Shown in pieces: positions 12,873-24,810 of a DNA stretch of 64,000 nucleotides; within the stretch, counting starts at the first letter, position 1; each line of letters begins with the position of its first letter. The stretch comes from Dipetalonema caudispina (lineage: Eukaryota; Nematoda; Chromadorea; Rhabditida; Onchocercidae). Position numbers and translations under genes: made by a program. The notes beneath the pieces were generated by a model that was not told the DNA's origin, searched no databases, and worked only from the letters and a program-made list of their open reading frames with translations. The stretch spans positions 119,299 through 183,298 of the forward strand of contig JABVXV010000109.1 of NCBI GenBank assembly GCA_013365325.1, written 5' to 3'.

Positions 12873-12896
12873 TTTCTTGCAAAAATTTGCAAGAAA
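12873..12896. repeat. Short perfect hairpin, 11-bp arms
   Basis: TTTCTTGCAAA at 12873-12883 is followed by AA and by the exact reverse complement TTTGCAAGAAA. There is no neighbouring gene end for it to terminate, so no function is assigned. Confidence 0.75.
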
Positions 12897-15800
12897 AGCA
12901 ACAAGCTGAATTCTTGTAACAAATGATGTTATTGGAAGATTGCAAGGGTGCGTTATATTTAACAATGACCCAGTAATCCCGATGGAAAAGGTTAGTATTA
13001 GATAATTACAATTTTTTTTTTTTTTTTTTTTAGTATATCTATAAATTTTTGTGAGTGAAATAAATGGGCTAAAAATATAAACGTGTAAAAAGATGAAAAA
13101 ATATGGAAGTAAAATTGTTTAAATAAGCAATCATTTTTCCTGATTTATTTGTAACCTATGAATTTAGTGATAAGTGACAGAAAATTCCGGTGAAAGTTAT
13201 TTTCCTGCTCTCTTCCGGATGATTTGTAAAGATGTATGAAGGTTAGAAATAACTATGCTAGAATCTTTTATGTTTCTGTAGCTTATCTTTAATGTAATAA
13301 ATAGGCTCTAAATAAAATATTATTTCATGCATAATTTTTGGATCACATTGATTTAGTGTATCGAAAAAGATTATTCCGAAATAGCTCTCATTTTTGTTGG
13401 TCAACAAACTTTAAACTTTTCGCAATATTTTATTGATCAATAAATAATTAACCTGAAACTGAGCGGATAATTATAGTTCTCCTTATCATAACATGTTCGA
13501 ATCTCGGCTCATTATTCTTCATTGAAATAAACGAGGAAATAAATATCCTACATAGTTCTCCTTTGAATTCATCATCAAATTACTTATAATAATAAACATA
13601 TATTTCCTTTAATGATTTTCTTTTTTTTTTTTTGAACGATTTCCCACTTGTAATAATAAAATTTTCATTTTAACAAAGTTTTTCTATGCAAGACATTCTT
13701 CTTGAAGCACTTATGTCGCCTTTTTTTTTTTTTTTTTTCAAATGTGTTTGAAGAAAGTACGAATGCAAATGGTCATACTGGCAAATAATTCATTTTTCTT
13801 TCGAACTTTAGCAAATCCAATAGGAAATTTATGGCGGAAGAAAGTTTCAGTCTAGAATTGCTTTGTAATACTTTCACTATTTTAAGAATGAAAAAGTTGC
13901 GAAATTTTAAATTTTTTATAATTCTTTCTTACACAAATATTTCTTTATTTATTTCTTAATTTTTCAGCATTTTCTAATTTCATATAATTCCTTTTCTTAT
14001 TTAACGATAGAGTAAAAATATAGGCCAAAATGATGATGCAACTTTAAAAAAAAAGGCTGATAAATTGAAGTTCGTAAGTTTTTTTATTTTTTATTTTTTT
14101 TCTATTGTGATGAAAACGATGTATGTATGGGAAAAGTTTAGAAATAAACAGAATCAAGAAAAGTATATTATTGGAGATAAACATTGAAGAATAGCTTAAA
14201 ATAAGCAAGTAAGCAAATTTAGTAACTTCAAAAATAGACCATTGTGAGGAAGAATCTCATGGGTATTTTGCATTATGCAGAAAGTCATGTTAGGAATGCT
14301 TTCGAAAATGATGAAAATTCGCTATTGTTCCTAATATTTTATTGAACTTAGATGGCTTTTTCTTATTTGATCATTAAAAGTATTCAGAAATGTGATAAAG
14401 AAGCATTCCTCGTTCATTTTATCTTTCTCCTCCAAATTATCATCATCAATTTAAAACTATACAAGCAGTTAATTGAATTTTATTTTATTTTTTTTTTTTT
14501 ACTTTTTGAAATCACACAATATATTTCAATTTTTCTCCTTCTTTTTTTCCCCCCCATCATTCCTTTCTCTTTTAATAAACTTTACTGACTTAGTGGCATT
14601 GTCTAGTTTAATATTCATAAATGAAATAGTAAATACTCTGTGATTAAAAGTCTTGCTCATTTGATATTATTTTAATTTTCAATTGATTTCTTTCCTATCG
14701 GTCGTCATATTTTCTTCCTTTTTTTAATTTTGAAATGATTCATTAACATGCTGCAATGATTTGTTTATTCTTTAATCCTCATGAATTAGTCCAATTTTAT
14801 AAGATATCCTTCTAGGGTTTACGATTTTTTCGCCTTTGAAATTCGTAAGTTCGAATGAAAGCTTGCTTAAATCCATTGAATGCTATTGAAAATTTTCCAG
14901 TCTCGTAATAATTGTATGCTAATTTCTTTCATCCACTGAAATACTGCTGCTGTTGTAGGAATCAGTTATTGGATAACTTTATCATAATAATAATCCGATT
15001 GTATATGTAATGTTAGCGTTTGGTTCTCATTGATGTACCGTTTTTGCACTTTGTCAACAATATCAAGAAAGAAATGAAAAGTGCGGTGGAAAGAAGAGGA
15101 ACAAAATGTGATCGATTAAATTTCGTAAAATTGGAGAGGGTAATTCAATTGATAAAAATCTGGATGCGAAGGATGGAGTGGGTATTATTCAAGGTAGGGT
15201 AACAGTAGTCTTGCCAGTTTTGACATTATGAAACAGACATAGGAGCCATAATTCAGGCAGAAGAGGTAAGTTTTTTTTTTTTTTTTTTATTCCGGAACTA
15301 TGATACATTAAGGAGGAGCATAAATGTTTGGAAGATGCTGTCGAAATTCATTTACTGTGAAAAAAAAAAACTGAAAGAAAAGAATAGACTGATAAGAATG
15401 TTTGATAAGATCAACGGATAACCCTAATAGATTGCTTCTATTCACAACAATCTTGAAAACGAGACAGATTACCCAAAGTTAAAATGTAGCGAATCCATTT
15501 TGCGCATTCAGCCTTGAAGATGAACAGTTAAAATCAACATTGGGAAAATTCCTATTGGTAAATATAGTGGAATGTTCGTCAATGAATGATACTGATTGAT
15601 AGAAAGGAAGGAAGAATTTTTGAAAGTTACGACAACAATTAGTTGTACGAAAGTGAACTCAAATAATTTATTAACTTTTAATCAAAATCAAATACAATTG
15701 CTCAATAAAATATTTGCGAGAAAAAAGAAAAGAAAAAAAAACAGATGTTTTATTTGATGAGAAAAATTGGAATAAAATTCTAAACAGAATGAATTGAAAT

Positions 15801-16244
15801 TGTTTGAAAAAAAAAAGGTAATCAAATTTTTATATTTTGTTAGCTAATAGCAAGAATTATTAAAACTTGTCCGGTTATTTCATGCACAATCGGTAATTGA
15901 GTATCTGCTGGACGTCGAATATATAAGCCTGAATGTTACATACCAGAGAAATAGATAAATAGGCCCATAATCAATATTAACCCTCAAACCATTTGAAATT
16001 GATCCATTTGCATTTTGTTGTTAAGCTGTTGGCTATATTATGTCTTTTTCATGATTAAAAACTTTTACAACTATATTTGTACATATTTCAACTTCAACTC
16101 TCTTTAATTAATAATTAGGTTGAAAAATCTTGAGAACACATGTTGTACCTATCTTCTGAGAGAGAATCTTTTCAGATGAATCAAATCATTCGTAGATTGT
16201 TTCTCTCGTTCCTTTCAAGGACTTTCTTCTGATATTACTGTCGC

Positions 16245-16282
16245 ATGCAAATGTCTCTGTAAATACAACTGTCCATGCAAAT
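16245..16282 (+). promoter_or_regulatory. Pair of ATGCAAAT octamer motifs, 30 bp apart
   Basis: The octamer ATGCAAAT, the classical POU-domain binding sequence, occurs at 16245-16252 and again at 16275-16282. The 30-bp spacing is about three helical turns. The pair lies in a less AT-rich patch about 3.2 kb upstream of the kinase start. Any regulatory role is inferred; single octamers occur elsewhere in the window, such as 13763-13770. Confidence 0.3.
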
Positions 16283-19200
16283 GCAGTAATCGCAGCGGCA
16301 ATTGCCAAATAGGGATGAATGGATCATTGTTGTGTGCTGTTATTTCATTCGGTGAGGAGTGGAAAGAGGAACGCAGAAAAAGGAAAATCGAATTGATGGA
16401 AGGGAGGAATGAGTGATTTTTGGATCTGTCATAGTTGTTCGTATGCTTCTCGTCCGGTAATCTTTGCCACCAATTTCTCGCCCTTTCACTCGAGTATAAT
16501 TATTCTTCGATGGTGGCAATTAATGTCTTTGATTGATCTTCATCAACTGGAAGATTCATCAAAACATTATACTCCTTTTTGTTAGGATTATAATTTTTAC
16601 AATTGGTGAAGTGCTGTCATTATTTTTCAACAATTATATTTGTGAGTTTGTAATGCCTCAATGATTGATAATTTTATTGAAAATAGCAATGCTTTATTAA
16701 ATTTATTAATTTTTCCTACAATTATCATTGTGTTTTTCTTTTTTTCTTTTTAAGGTTAGTAAAAAAAAAAAAGAAAACATTGTTAATATGTTTACTTCAT
16801 TATGTTGTTATTTAGTTATTTAATAAGCAATAAGCTGATGATAAAATTAAATTTAAGGCATGTATGCATACAACATTTTCATCCTTTTCCTTTAATATTT
16901 AATGATGACTTGTTGCAGTTGCATAAATTGGCCTTAGAAAAATTATCAATATTTTCTAGTTGAGTATATTCATAGCAGTTATTCTCCATATAAATTAAAA
17001 TTATTATTTTTATAAATGATAATTTTCATCCTGATATTATGAGAAAAATTAATAATATGTTACCATTTCCAATTTTAAATAAATTACTTCGATTTTTTAA
17101 TTTATAAGCTAAAGCTATTACAGTAATTTGTTGATGTTTTTCTCTTTTTTAATGAATATTGTGGTGCTTTTTTTTTTTTTTTTTTTATTGAGCTTTCTTG
17201 TCTTTCTAATATGGCTTCCATCCTCTTTCAATGATGCTTCCTCTGGTGAATATATTATTATCCTGCACAGAATCGTGGAATGTCTCCAGCTTTTAGTCCA
17301 ATCATTTAATGGTTTTAATGGAACATGATGATGGTGATGAGGTTGCCAGACTGTGTTGTAAAAGCTTTCATCCATGAATTTACCCGAAAATATCCGATAG
17401 TGTCAACTGAAAAGCCACTTCCATTTAATCCGGACTATTAGTTCGATCTCATTCATTTTGATTGCCTAGTCTTCAATCAATTACACAATATTATATTCTT
17501 GGTTTATTTGATACTTCAAAATTTTCTATATTAATGCGATTGTCGATTGTCTGACAGAGTGTTCAGGTCGATTATTTCCTGAAAATTAAATAGGTTTAAT
17601 TATTATATTTGTTTCATATATATAATATCCTCAAAATTTCATCTTTCAAAGTTTAAAAAAAAATAATAAATTTTAAAGAAAAATTTTTAGTATCGATCGA
17701 AATTTTATGTTAAATAGTTCTTATTGGAGACAAAAGAATGGGGCGAAATGTATTGCTTTCATTAACTATTCCACTGGCACCTTTTATTTCAAATATGAAT
17801 ATCTCCTGAAATATTGCTAAATATTACTGCACTGAAGATATTTGGCAATAATTAAACGATAGAGTAGACGATAGCTAGCAAAGATATGTAAGCTTATAAA
17901 GCTTTAAGAGCATTACCGTATACGATTTGTGAAAGGAAGAAATTGCTGGAAGAGGGCTTCTTTAATATGTAAAAAGGCATTTCCGAAATGAACTTCCACA
18001 ATGGGTTTACATATGGAAATTCTGATTTCATCTTTAATTTAATGCTATTGATGAAGAATAAATAAATCGCTTTTGCATATTTCTACTTATTTTTACAAGC
18101 CAATTTGATGAAAATTTCAATCTTTCTAAAAAATGAACATTTGTTCTAACATAAAATAATGCATATAAATCATCACAAAAAAGGTAGATTATTGAAATTG
18201 TTGCAATATTTCAATTTAAACTTACATTATTTTCGTAAATTACTATTTTACGCTTAGCATGCATTATCTTATCATGAGAAATAATGGAAATAAGCATAGG
18301 TATGATAATTAAAGTGCGAATTTGAATCATATTCTAATGTGATTTTTGAAATTCTTCATTTCTACAATCGTTGTTGTTGAATAATAACTTCTTTAAATTT
18401 AACTTTCACACTATATTAAAATAGTAATAGTCAATCTGAAGAAATTTGCGGAAAACATTTTGCAAACAATTTATGACTGCAATTTGAAAATTGTTTCCAC
18501 TTGTGACAACTTAAGGGAAGGATAATTTGTTTGATTAGTCATTAAATCACTCAGTACAACTTTCGAAGTATTCAGTTGCAGTATATGATTTCGTATTTTG
18601 ATCTTCAATTTCAAGACCAAGCTATTCTGTTTAATTAATTTGTCTTGTTTGCTTCTGAATATTTACGCTGATTCAATTCTGTTTATCTGTTCATGCACTT
18701 CTTTTCATAGTATTTTTATTTTTTTCAGGTTAATGTGTATTTTATGCAAATTTATGCTCGTCTAATCAACAGAAATGGCTCTGAATGGCAAATCAAATAA
18801 TTCGTTACGCTTTTCTATCCAACTTATCATTTACATTTTAAAACAGATCACTTCATCGTTCTCATCGACTTCCTTTTATAAACAAAAAACATTATGTGGA
18901 GTAAATTAACTTCTCATATAGGTTTGTTCATTTTTTACAAATTCCAATAATTCAATAAAAAATAATTATGAATATTTCTTCTTTTTACAATGATTTATTT
19001 TTCCATTCATTGAAATATTTGCATAAATGTCGAGAAATAACAGTTGAGAATGGATAAAGAAAATGAAAATGTCCAAAATAGCAAGCAAATGAAAATGGAT
19101 AACTTGTCGAACAATTTAATGGGCCTAATGCTAAACGAACTTATTAAATATCATTTTTCTCTAGGCTTTTAATTAAAGTGATATGAAACAATTGGTCTTA

Positions 19201-19506
19201 TTGAAATTATGTCTGATAGATTCTATTTATGTTAAAAGACCACTTCGAATGTAAACTTCGATATATCTAAATGCGATTCATTTTACCCTATCTCCACTGG
19301 TAAAAAGTTTTCGGATAACATATTTGTTGAATGCATAAAGAAAATGAATGGGAATGTCGGAAGAAGAGAAAAAATTAGATCAAATTTTGAAACTTCATTA
19401 ATAATTACTCTTAAATTAGCTGAACTAAGTTAATCATACTGTGCACCAACTTCATATTCTTATATAATATCAAATCTGAATATACATCACTATTTGGAAT
19501 CACCAA

Positions 19507-19513
19507 ATTTCAG
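19507..19513 (+). promoter_or_regulatory. Splice acceptor just upstream of the CDK14-like start (possible SL site)
   Basis: ATTTCAG ends at 19513, 17 nt before the first in-frame ATG at 19531. The frame stays open between the acceptor and the ATG, so this could be a spliced-leader acceptor or the 3' end of an ordinary intron joining an unseen upstream exon. Confidence 0.45.
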
Positions 19514-19530
19514 GATTATGGTTGGCACAT

Positions 19531-22500
19531 ATGGATCGTGACCATAATGATACTAGAAAAACACAACTTCGAGAGAGCTGCTCATTATCGGTCCTCAATC
19601 AACGACATTTGTCGATTGTAAGAAACTCGAAAAGTTCCGATAATTTGCATCGTGCCGTGTTACATGTTACTCCACCTACATCTCGAAAATCTACCATATT
19701 TTTCAATTTGAGGTTATTTTTCATTCTGTTTTTTTGTATACGCTGACCCCCCACCAATAGAAATCTATGGAGATTCAACTTTTATGTCATTTTTTTTTTA
19801 TAGGTATCGTTTGCATCCAATAAATTTTGAGTTATGAGATAGATCAATCCAGCAGATCAATTGTTCATAATTATTTATACATCTAAATATATATTAATAC
19901 ATTTTAATGCATTTTAAAGTGAATTACAATTGAAAATCCATTACAGCATGTAAATATATATTAAGTTTTTTGATTATATATATATATATATATATATTTA
20001 AATCGCAAAAATTTCTGCATTTATCAATGCTGCAAAAATGCGAATTTATAAAGACATTGATCTGTCTATAAAAGCTATTAAATAAGTATCATTTGACATT
20101 TATATAAATGTCCTCTAAATAAGTTCTTCATTCCTTGTAGAAAATCAAGAAAGCGTGAAAAATACAATAAAAAAGATGATCGGACTAGCGAGAATGATAC
20201 CGATAAGGGAAAATTTTGTGGTACTACTTTTGGCGCCTACAAGAAACATCCCGATAAAGTACAATCCAAGAACAATAACAATTCACCACTACCAGCAGTT
20301 TCATCCAACTTGAGAAATAATGACGATATGGCACAATCATGGCAGTCATTCAACTTAAGTTCATCAAGGTAATCATTTATAACGGCCAAATAATCGGGTA
20401 CTGTCAATGATTTTCATTATTATCTGAAAGAATATATAATTAATTGAAATTAAAACAAATACTTAAAGTAGTTCGAGATTTCACTTTAATAGTAATATTG
20501 AAATGAGAATTTTTCTGAAAATTTCACTTTACTAATTGTTATTACACATCTGTTTTGTTTATTTTAACAGACATTTTTTGTATCATCTACTGTATTAATA
20601 TTTCTACTCATTGATTATCTTAAGATTTTTTTTTTTTTGGTTAACTAAAGGAAATTATAGCTATTAAAATGATTATAGAAAAGAAAATTTAAATATTAAA
20701 TTTGATGATTTAGTGTCGTTGTAGCACTCGTTAAATCATATTTCAAATTCTTTCTTGAAATATCTCATAGACTTTGCAAACGATAAGTGCTTTTACACCT
20801 TTTCAATTCAAAAATTTCCTCTTCCTCTTTTTTTCAATATTTTCTGCTCTCTTCCAGTTGAAAAATACATTGACGTCTCTGACAGCTGTAGTGTTTCGAA
20901 ATTTTGATCAGATCGTATGCACTGCTAGTGGGAACAGTCAAAAATCATAGTACGAAGGTAGTGGTAGTGATGATAACAGTTAAGATAATGATGGTTACCA
21001 CTGGCAATTCAGCAATACAGTTGACGTTGTTAGTGAAAAGCGTTGATGATGTGACAGTGTTAGGTATCTGTATGTCCTTTTCGGTAAGTTGACAATGTTT
21101 ATTGTGATCAGTTTATTTATTTATTTTTTTTTTTTTTCAGAAGTTTGTTCAACCTATTTCGGACGACACGATCGCGTTCGGGCACCAATAATTGCATTGT
21201 ATCTGCTTGTCCTGATCCTTGTTGTTCATCATCTACTTCCGATCCGCGGTATGCATTATGAGGAATGCTTTTTTCTTTTTTTCTTTTTTTTTTTTGTTGA
21301 CAGATTTTAACTCTGAAATTTCACTGTTTTTTTTTCGCTGGGAATTTTCCCGTAAATTATTTCACTTCTTTTTTTAATTTTCGAAAATTTTAGAAATCCT
21401 CAACAAAAGACGCAATAATTTCATGAATGTTCTAAAAATTTCTCCAAAATCTTATAATTTGTGGAAAATTTTTTATGATTTCTAGAAGTATTTTAGATCC
21501 ACTTTAAGCTCCATGGAGGAAAAGCGTAGTTCATCAGTTATTCGTCGCCGAAGGCCGCGATCAGCACATTTGGATCCGAATACTTTAGTTTTCCCGCCTA
21601 GGGTAAGTGCGACTTCAATAGCTTTTGCTTTTGATAAATTTTCAATTCCAAGTTAAAAGCTGCTCAAATATTCAACATAGTACACATTTGGCACACTAAG
21701 GTCAGCCATTTGAAGGAGACTTGTGATGCTTAATCATTTGTTTCAATCTGCTAAATGATTAAAAAAAATGATTGAAAAAAAAAATAAAAACACCATGTTG
21801 TTAATTGAATTCCAGTTTCTATCACTGATTCTATGTAACAAAACTTTTCATCGTTGAAGCAGCTTTCCTTATCTTTGATATATTCCAGAATGATGTATTT
21901 ACAGGAAATGCCGATACAGGATATTAGTGAATTATATAGGCGAATTGAGAAATTAGGTGAAGGTAGCTATGCTGTTGTTTACAAATGTGAAAGCAGGTAA
22001 GCATCTTTAATGGGCCATTCTTGATGTCATGTGATAAAAAAAAGAAAGTTTCAGATACTAAATTAAACAACAATTCTAGTTAAGACTTAAAATTTACTTT
22101 AATATATTCAAAATATGATTTCAAAATTTTAATGAGAATTAAATTCATTAAATTGTTTCCAAGCCTAAATAAGTGCAATTGTAGAAGCGATGGGAGTATT
22201 GTTGCGTTGAAAGAAATTAAAATTCATAATCAAGAAGGATTACCATTCACCGCCATACGAGAAGGTCAGATAAAATGTTATCAATCATTTCGTAGAAAAT
22301 TTTCACAACTTTTTCGCATGTAATTCAAAAATTAATCAAGCAGCGATGACATTTGAATTGTAAGGATGACAATATCATTTCTTTGTGATATATTTCAGAA
22401 CGTTTTTTATTCCATTTTTTGATAATTGAGGAAAATTTTCGATTAGTTTAGGGTTGAATTGATTAGTTTTTTTCTCTTTTCAGTTTCTAAATTAAGCTGA

Positions 22501-24810
22501 ATTTTTAAAAAATTCATTTTTACTTGACAATTTCTATATCTTTTTTTATTAAGAATTGAAAGAAATGAAAAGAGAAGACGAAATCATCTGAAGAATAACT
22601 CTTTTAATTTCGATCTTCATTTTAGCATCATTACTGCGTGCTTTACGACATTCCAATATTGTAACATTACACGATATCGTACATGAACAGAATTCATTAG
22701 TTTTTGTTTTCGAATATATGGTAGGTTGATTTTTAACTTTATCATTAAGAGGATAATAATTTAAATTATTGGATGAAACTTTGCTTGTGCTCATTTTGAA
22801 GGTATATTGAGAATGGTAGCATTTTATTAGACGGACATTGAACATAGACTCATTTTGAGATATTATAGCAATTTGTGGATTAAAACTTCGATACTTGTTG
22901 GGAAAGTGATCTGACGAAGAATTCCACCCAATTCTACCAAATTTAAAATTCCATCCAATGAAATTGTATAGAATTTTATATCAACTTATCGGGATCGGAA
23001 ATGAACCTTATTTCAAAATGTATCCATTTTTCACCGAGTGATAGTCTTAAAGCTGATAATTAGTCTAATCAATCCACATTTCTGCATCTAATATATGTGC
23101 TTACTAAATTGAACAAATAAAACTTAAATATTTGATTACTTGAATGCTATTATACTTCTATTGGATAAAGAGTTGTTTTACACTTACAGAAAACAGATTT
23201 GAGTAAATATTTGGAATTGCATAGTACTGGATTGGAACAGATGCAAGTCCGATTATTCTTATTTCAATTACTTCGTGGTCTTGCATTTTGCCATGCTAAG
23301 AAAATTTTACATCGGTATGGATATCAATTTATTTTAATTATTGGAAATTCATAACAAATTTGATATGCCTTTTCCTGAGAATCTAAATTTTTTGCAGAAA
23401 TTAGAATTTCAGAATCAAATTTGCTTATAATTATCAACCCTTTAACTTAGAACTAATTTTACTTTATCCTGTTTTATCAATTTTTAGAGATTTAAAGCCA
23501 CAAAATTTATTATTAAATGGTAATGGTGAGTTGAAATTGGCTGACTTTGGCCTAGCTCGTGCTAAATCAGTACCAAGTCGAACGTATTCACATGAAGTAG
23601 TAACATTATGGTTAGTATTTTTCGCAAAATATATGAAATTCTGATAAATTCGCTACTTTATTAAATTTTAAAATTGTCCGAACAAGTTTAATGGTAAACC
23701 AGCGCTGATCTTAAAATAATGCTTGCAATGATTTTGAATGGATAAATTCTGTTTATTAGTTTTCCGGGTGAAACGTAATCGTTAGAAAATTCATTTTTTT
23801 TTAATGTTTAATCCATCTGCTAGGCTAGTATAGGCTCTTTATTATCCATCAACTCTGTCTTTCCAGTTTGCGTGAAGTTTCCAATGTTATATCCGACTAT
23901 ATTATAATCTTAACTTTTACCGTTGCCGTAATTTAGCATTTGGATCTAACATTTTATTAGAAGTATTGGAAATTGTAATTCTGAATCAAATTTTTATTAG
24001 GTACCGACCTCCAGATGTGTTGCTTGGTTCAACAGATTATTCGACATCGCTCGATTTATGGTTAGCTTTTTTCTTTTGCTTATTTTTTAGCTTTGAAAAT
24101 TTCCCAAAATATTATTTGTAAAAATTTATGGAGGCTTTGCTTTTAATTATCAAGCGTTATTTACTGGATACAAGTTGCAAATGTTTTAGGGGTGTTGGAT
24201 GTATATTTGCTGAAATGTGTACCGGTGTGGCCCTTTTTCCGGGTACAAAGGATGTTACCGATCAATTAGATCGAATATTCAGTATTAGAGGTAAGAATTT
24301 TATGAAAAATATTTAGAAATTATTTAATTATTCTGCTACGAAGCATACAAATTTTTTCCCAGGTGTTCCTGATCCGAAAAAATGGCCTGAAGTACTTAAG
24401 CTACCGCATTATTCACCCAGTTTTTATCCGCCTTATCGGGAATTAGCTTGGAGTGAGATACACAAATCTTTGGTGAGATTGAAAAGTGGTCAATCACTGT
24501 TATCACATTTTCTACAGGTATAATTTACTGCAGCTATCATTTTTTTAAAAATATGAAATTTATATTTGAAAATTTTTTCTATTTGAATTTGAAATTATTC
24601 ACTACTTTTTTAATTTTGCTTATTGGAAATATCTTTAACAAACGGTTTATTTTCAAGTTGAATCCAACAGATCGTATATCAGCAAACGGAGCAATGATGC
24701 ATCCTTACTTTGGATGCTTCCCATCCAGTATCCATCTATTACCACCCACAGCTTCCATTTATTCATTACCGAAGATACGCTCCCTTCAGTACTCAACCCT
24801 TATTCTATAA
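19531..24810 (+). CDS. CDK14: PFTAIRE cyclin-dependent kinase (CDK14 family)
   Basis: Twelve exons: 19531-19712, 20141-20368, 21497-21602, 21905-21996, 22185-22264, 22626-22720, 23190-23314, 23488-23610, 24001-24060, 24190-24290, 24363-24517, 24658-24810. All phases fit and the sum is 1500 nt (499 aa). Residues 1-172 are a Ser/Lys/Asn-rich, probably disordered extension. The kinase domain follows: glycine loop GEGSYAVVY (190-198), VALK with the ATP-binding Lys (about 212), the diagnostic PFTAIRE helix (223-229), HRDLKPQN (302-309), [16 protein letters not shown] (322 on), and [15 protein letters not shown]. In other animals this subfamily pairs with membrane-tethered cyclin Y and phosphorylates Wnt co-receptors; that partner is family knowledge, not visible here. 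All catalytic residues are intact. The true N-terminus may lie further upstream, because the frame is open through the acceptor at 19513. Confidence 0.93.
20880..21310. other. Intron of the kinase gene with open frames, no supported exon
   Basis: Two overlapping open frames, at 20904-21092 and 21089-21310, lie within the intron between exons 20141-20368 and 21497-21602. A consensus donor (GTAAGT) occurs near 21084, so an alternative first exon is conceivable. The encoded sequences are low-complexity or hydrophobic and match nothing I recognise. Confidence 0.25.

Larger units (their letters stand above)
5367..19512. other. Long AT-rich intergenic region, no gene recognised
   Basis: About 14 kb without a supportable coding exon. 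It holds many poly-A and poly-T tracts (for example 7201-7220, 11731-11749, 12241-12264, 13013-13032), a CTGT run near 5733, TG/TATG-rich sequence at 9890-10125, two hairpins (9026-9066 and 12873-12896) and a CAA/TAC simple-repeat patch near 12710-12750. A less AT-rich stretch lies at about 16180-16520 and could be regulatory. It may include 5' UTR introns or distal promoters of the kinase gene. Open frames at 12381-12689 (minus) and 15020-15202 (plus) lack any domain. Confidence 0.55.

Noticed and set aside
15020..15202. Possible upstream exon of the kinase gene
   Set aside because: A short open frame with a GTAAG near 15266, but no start context, acceptor or sequence resembling CDK14 N-termini.
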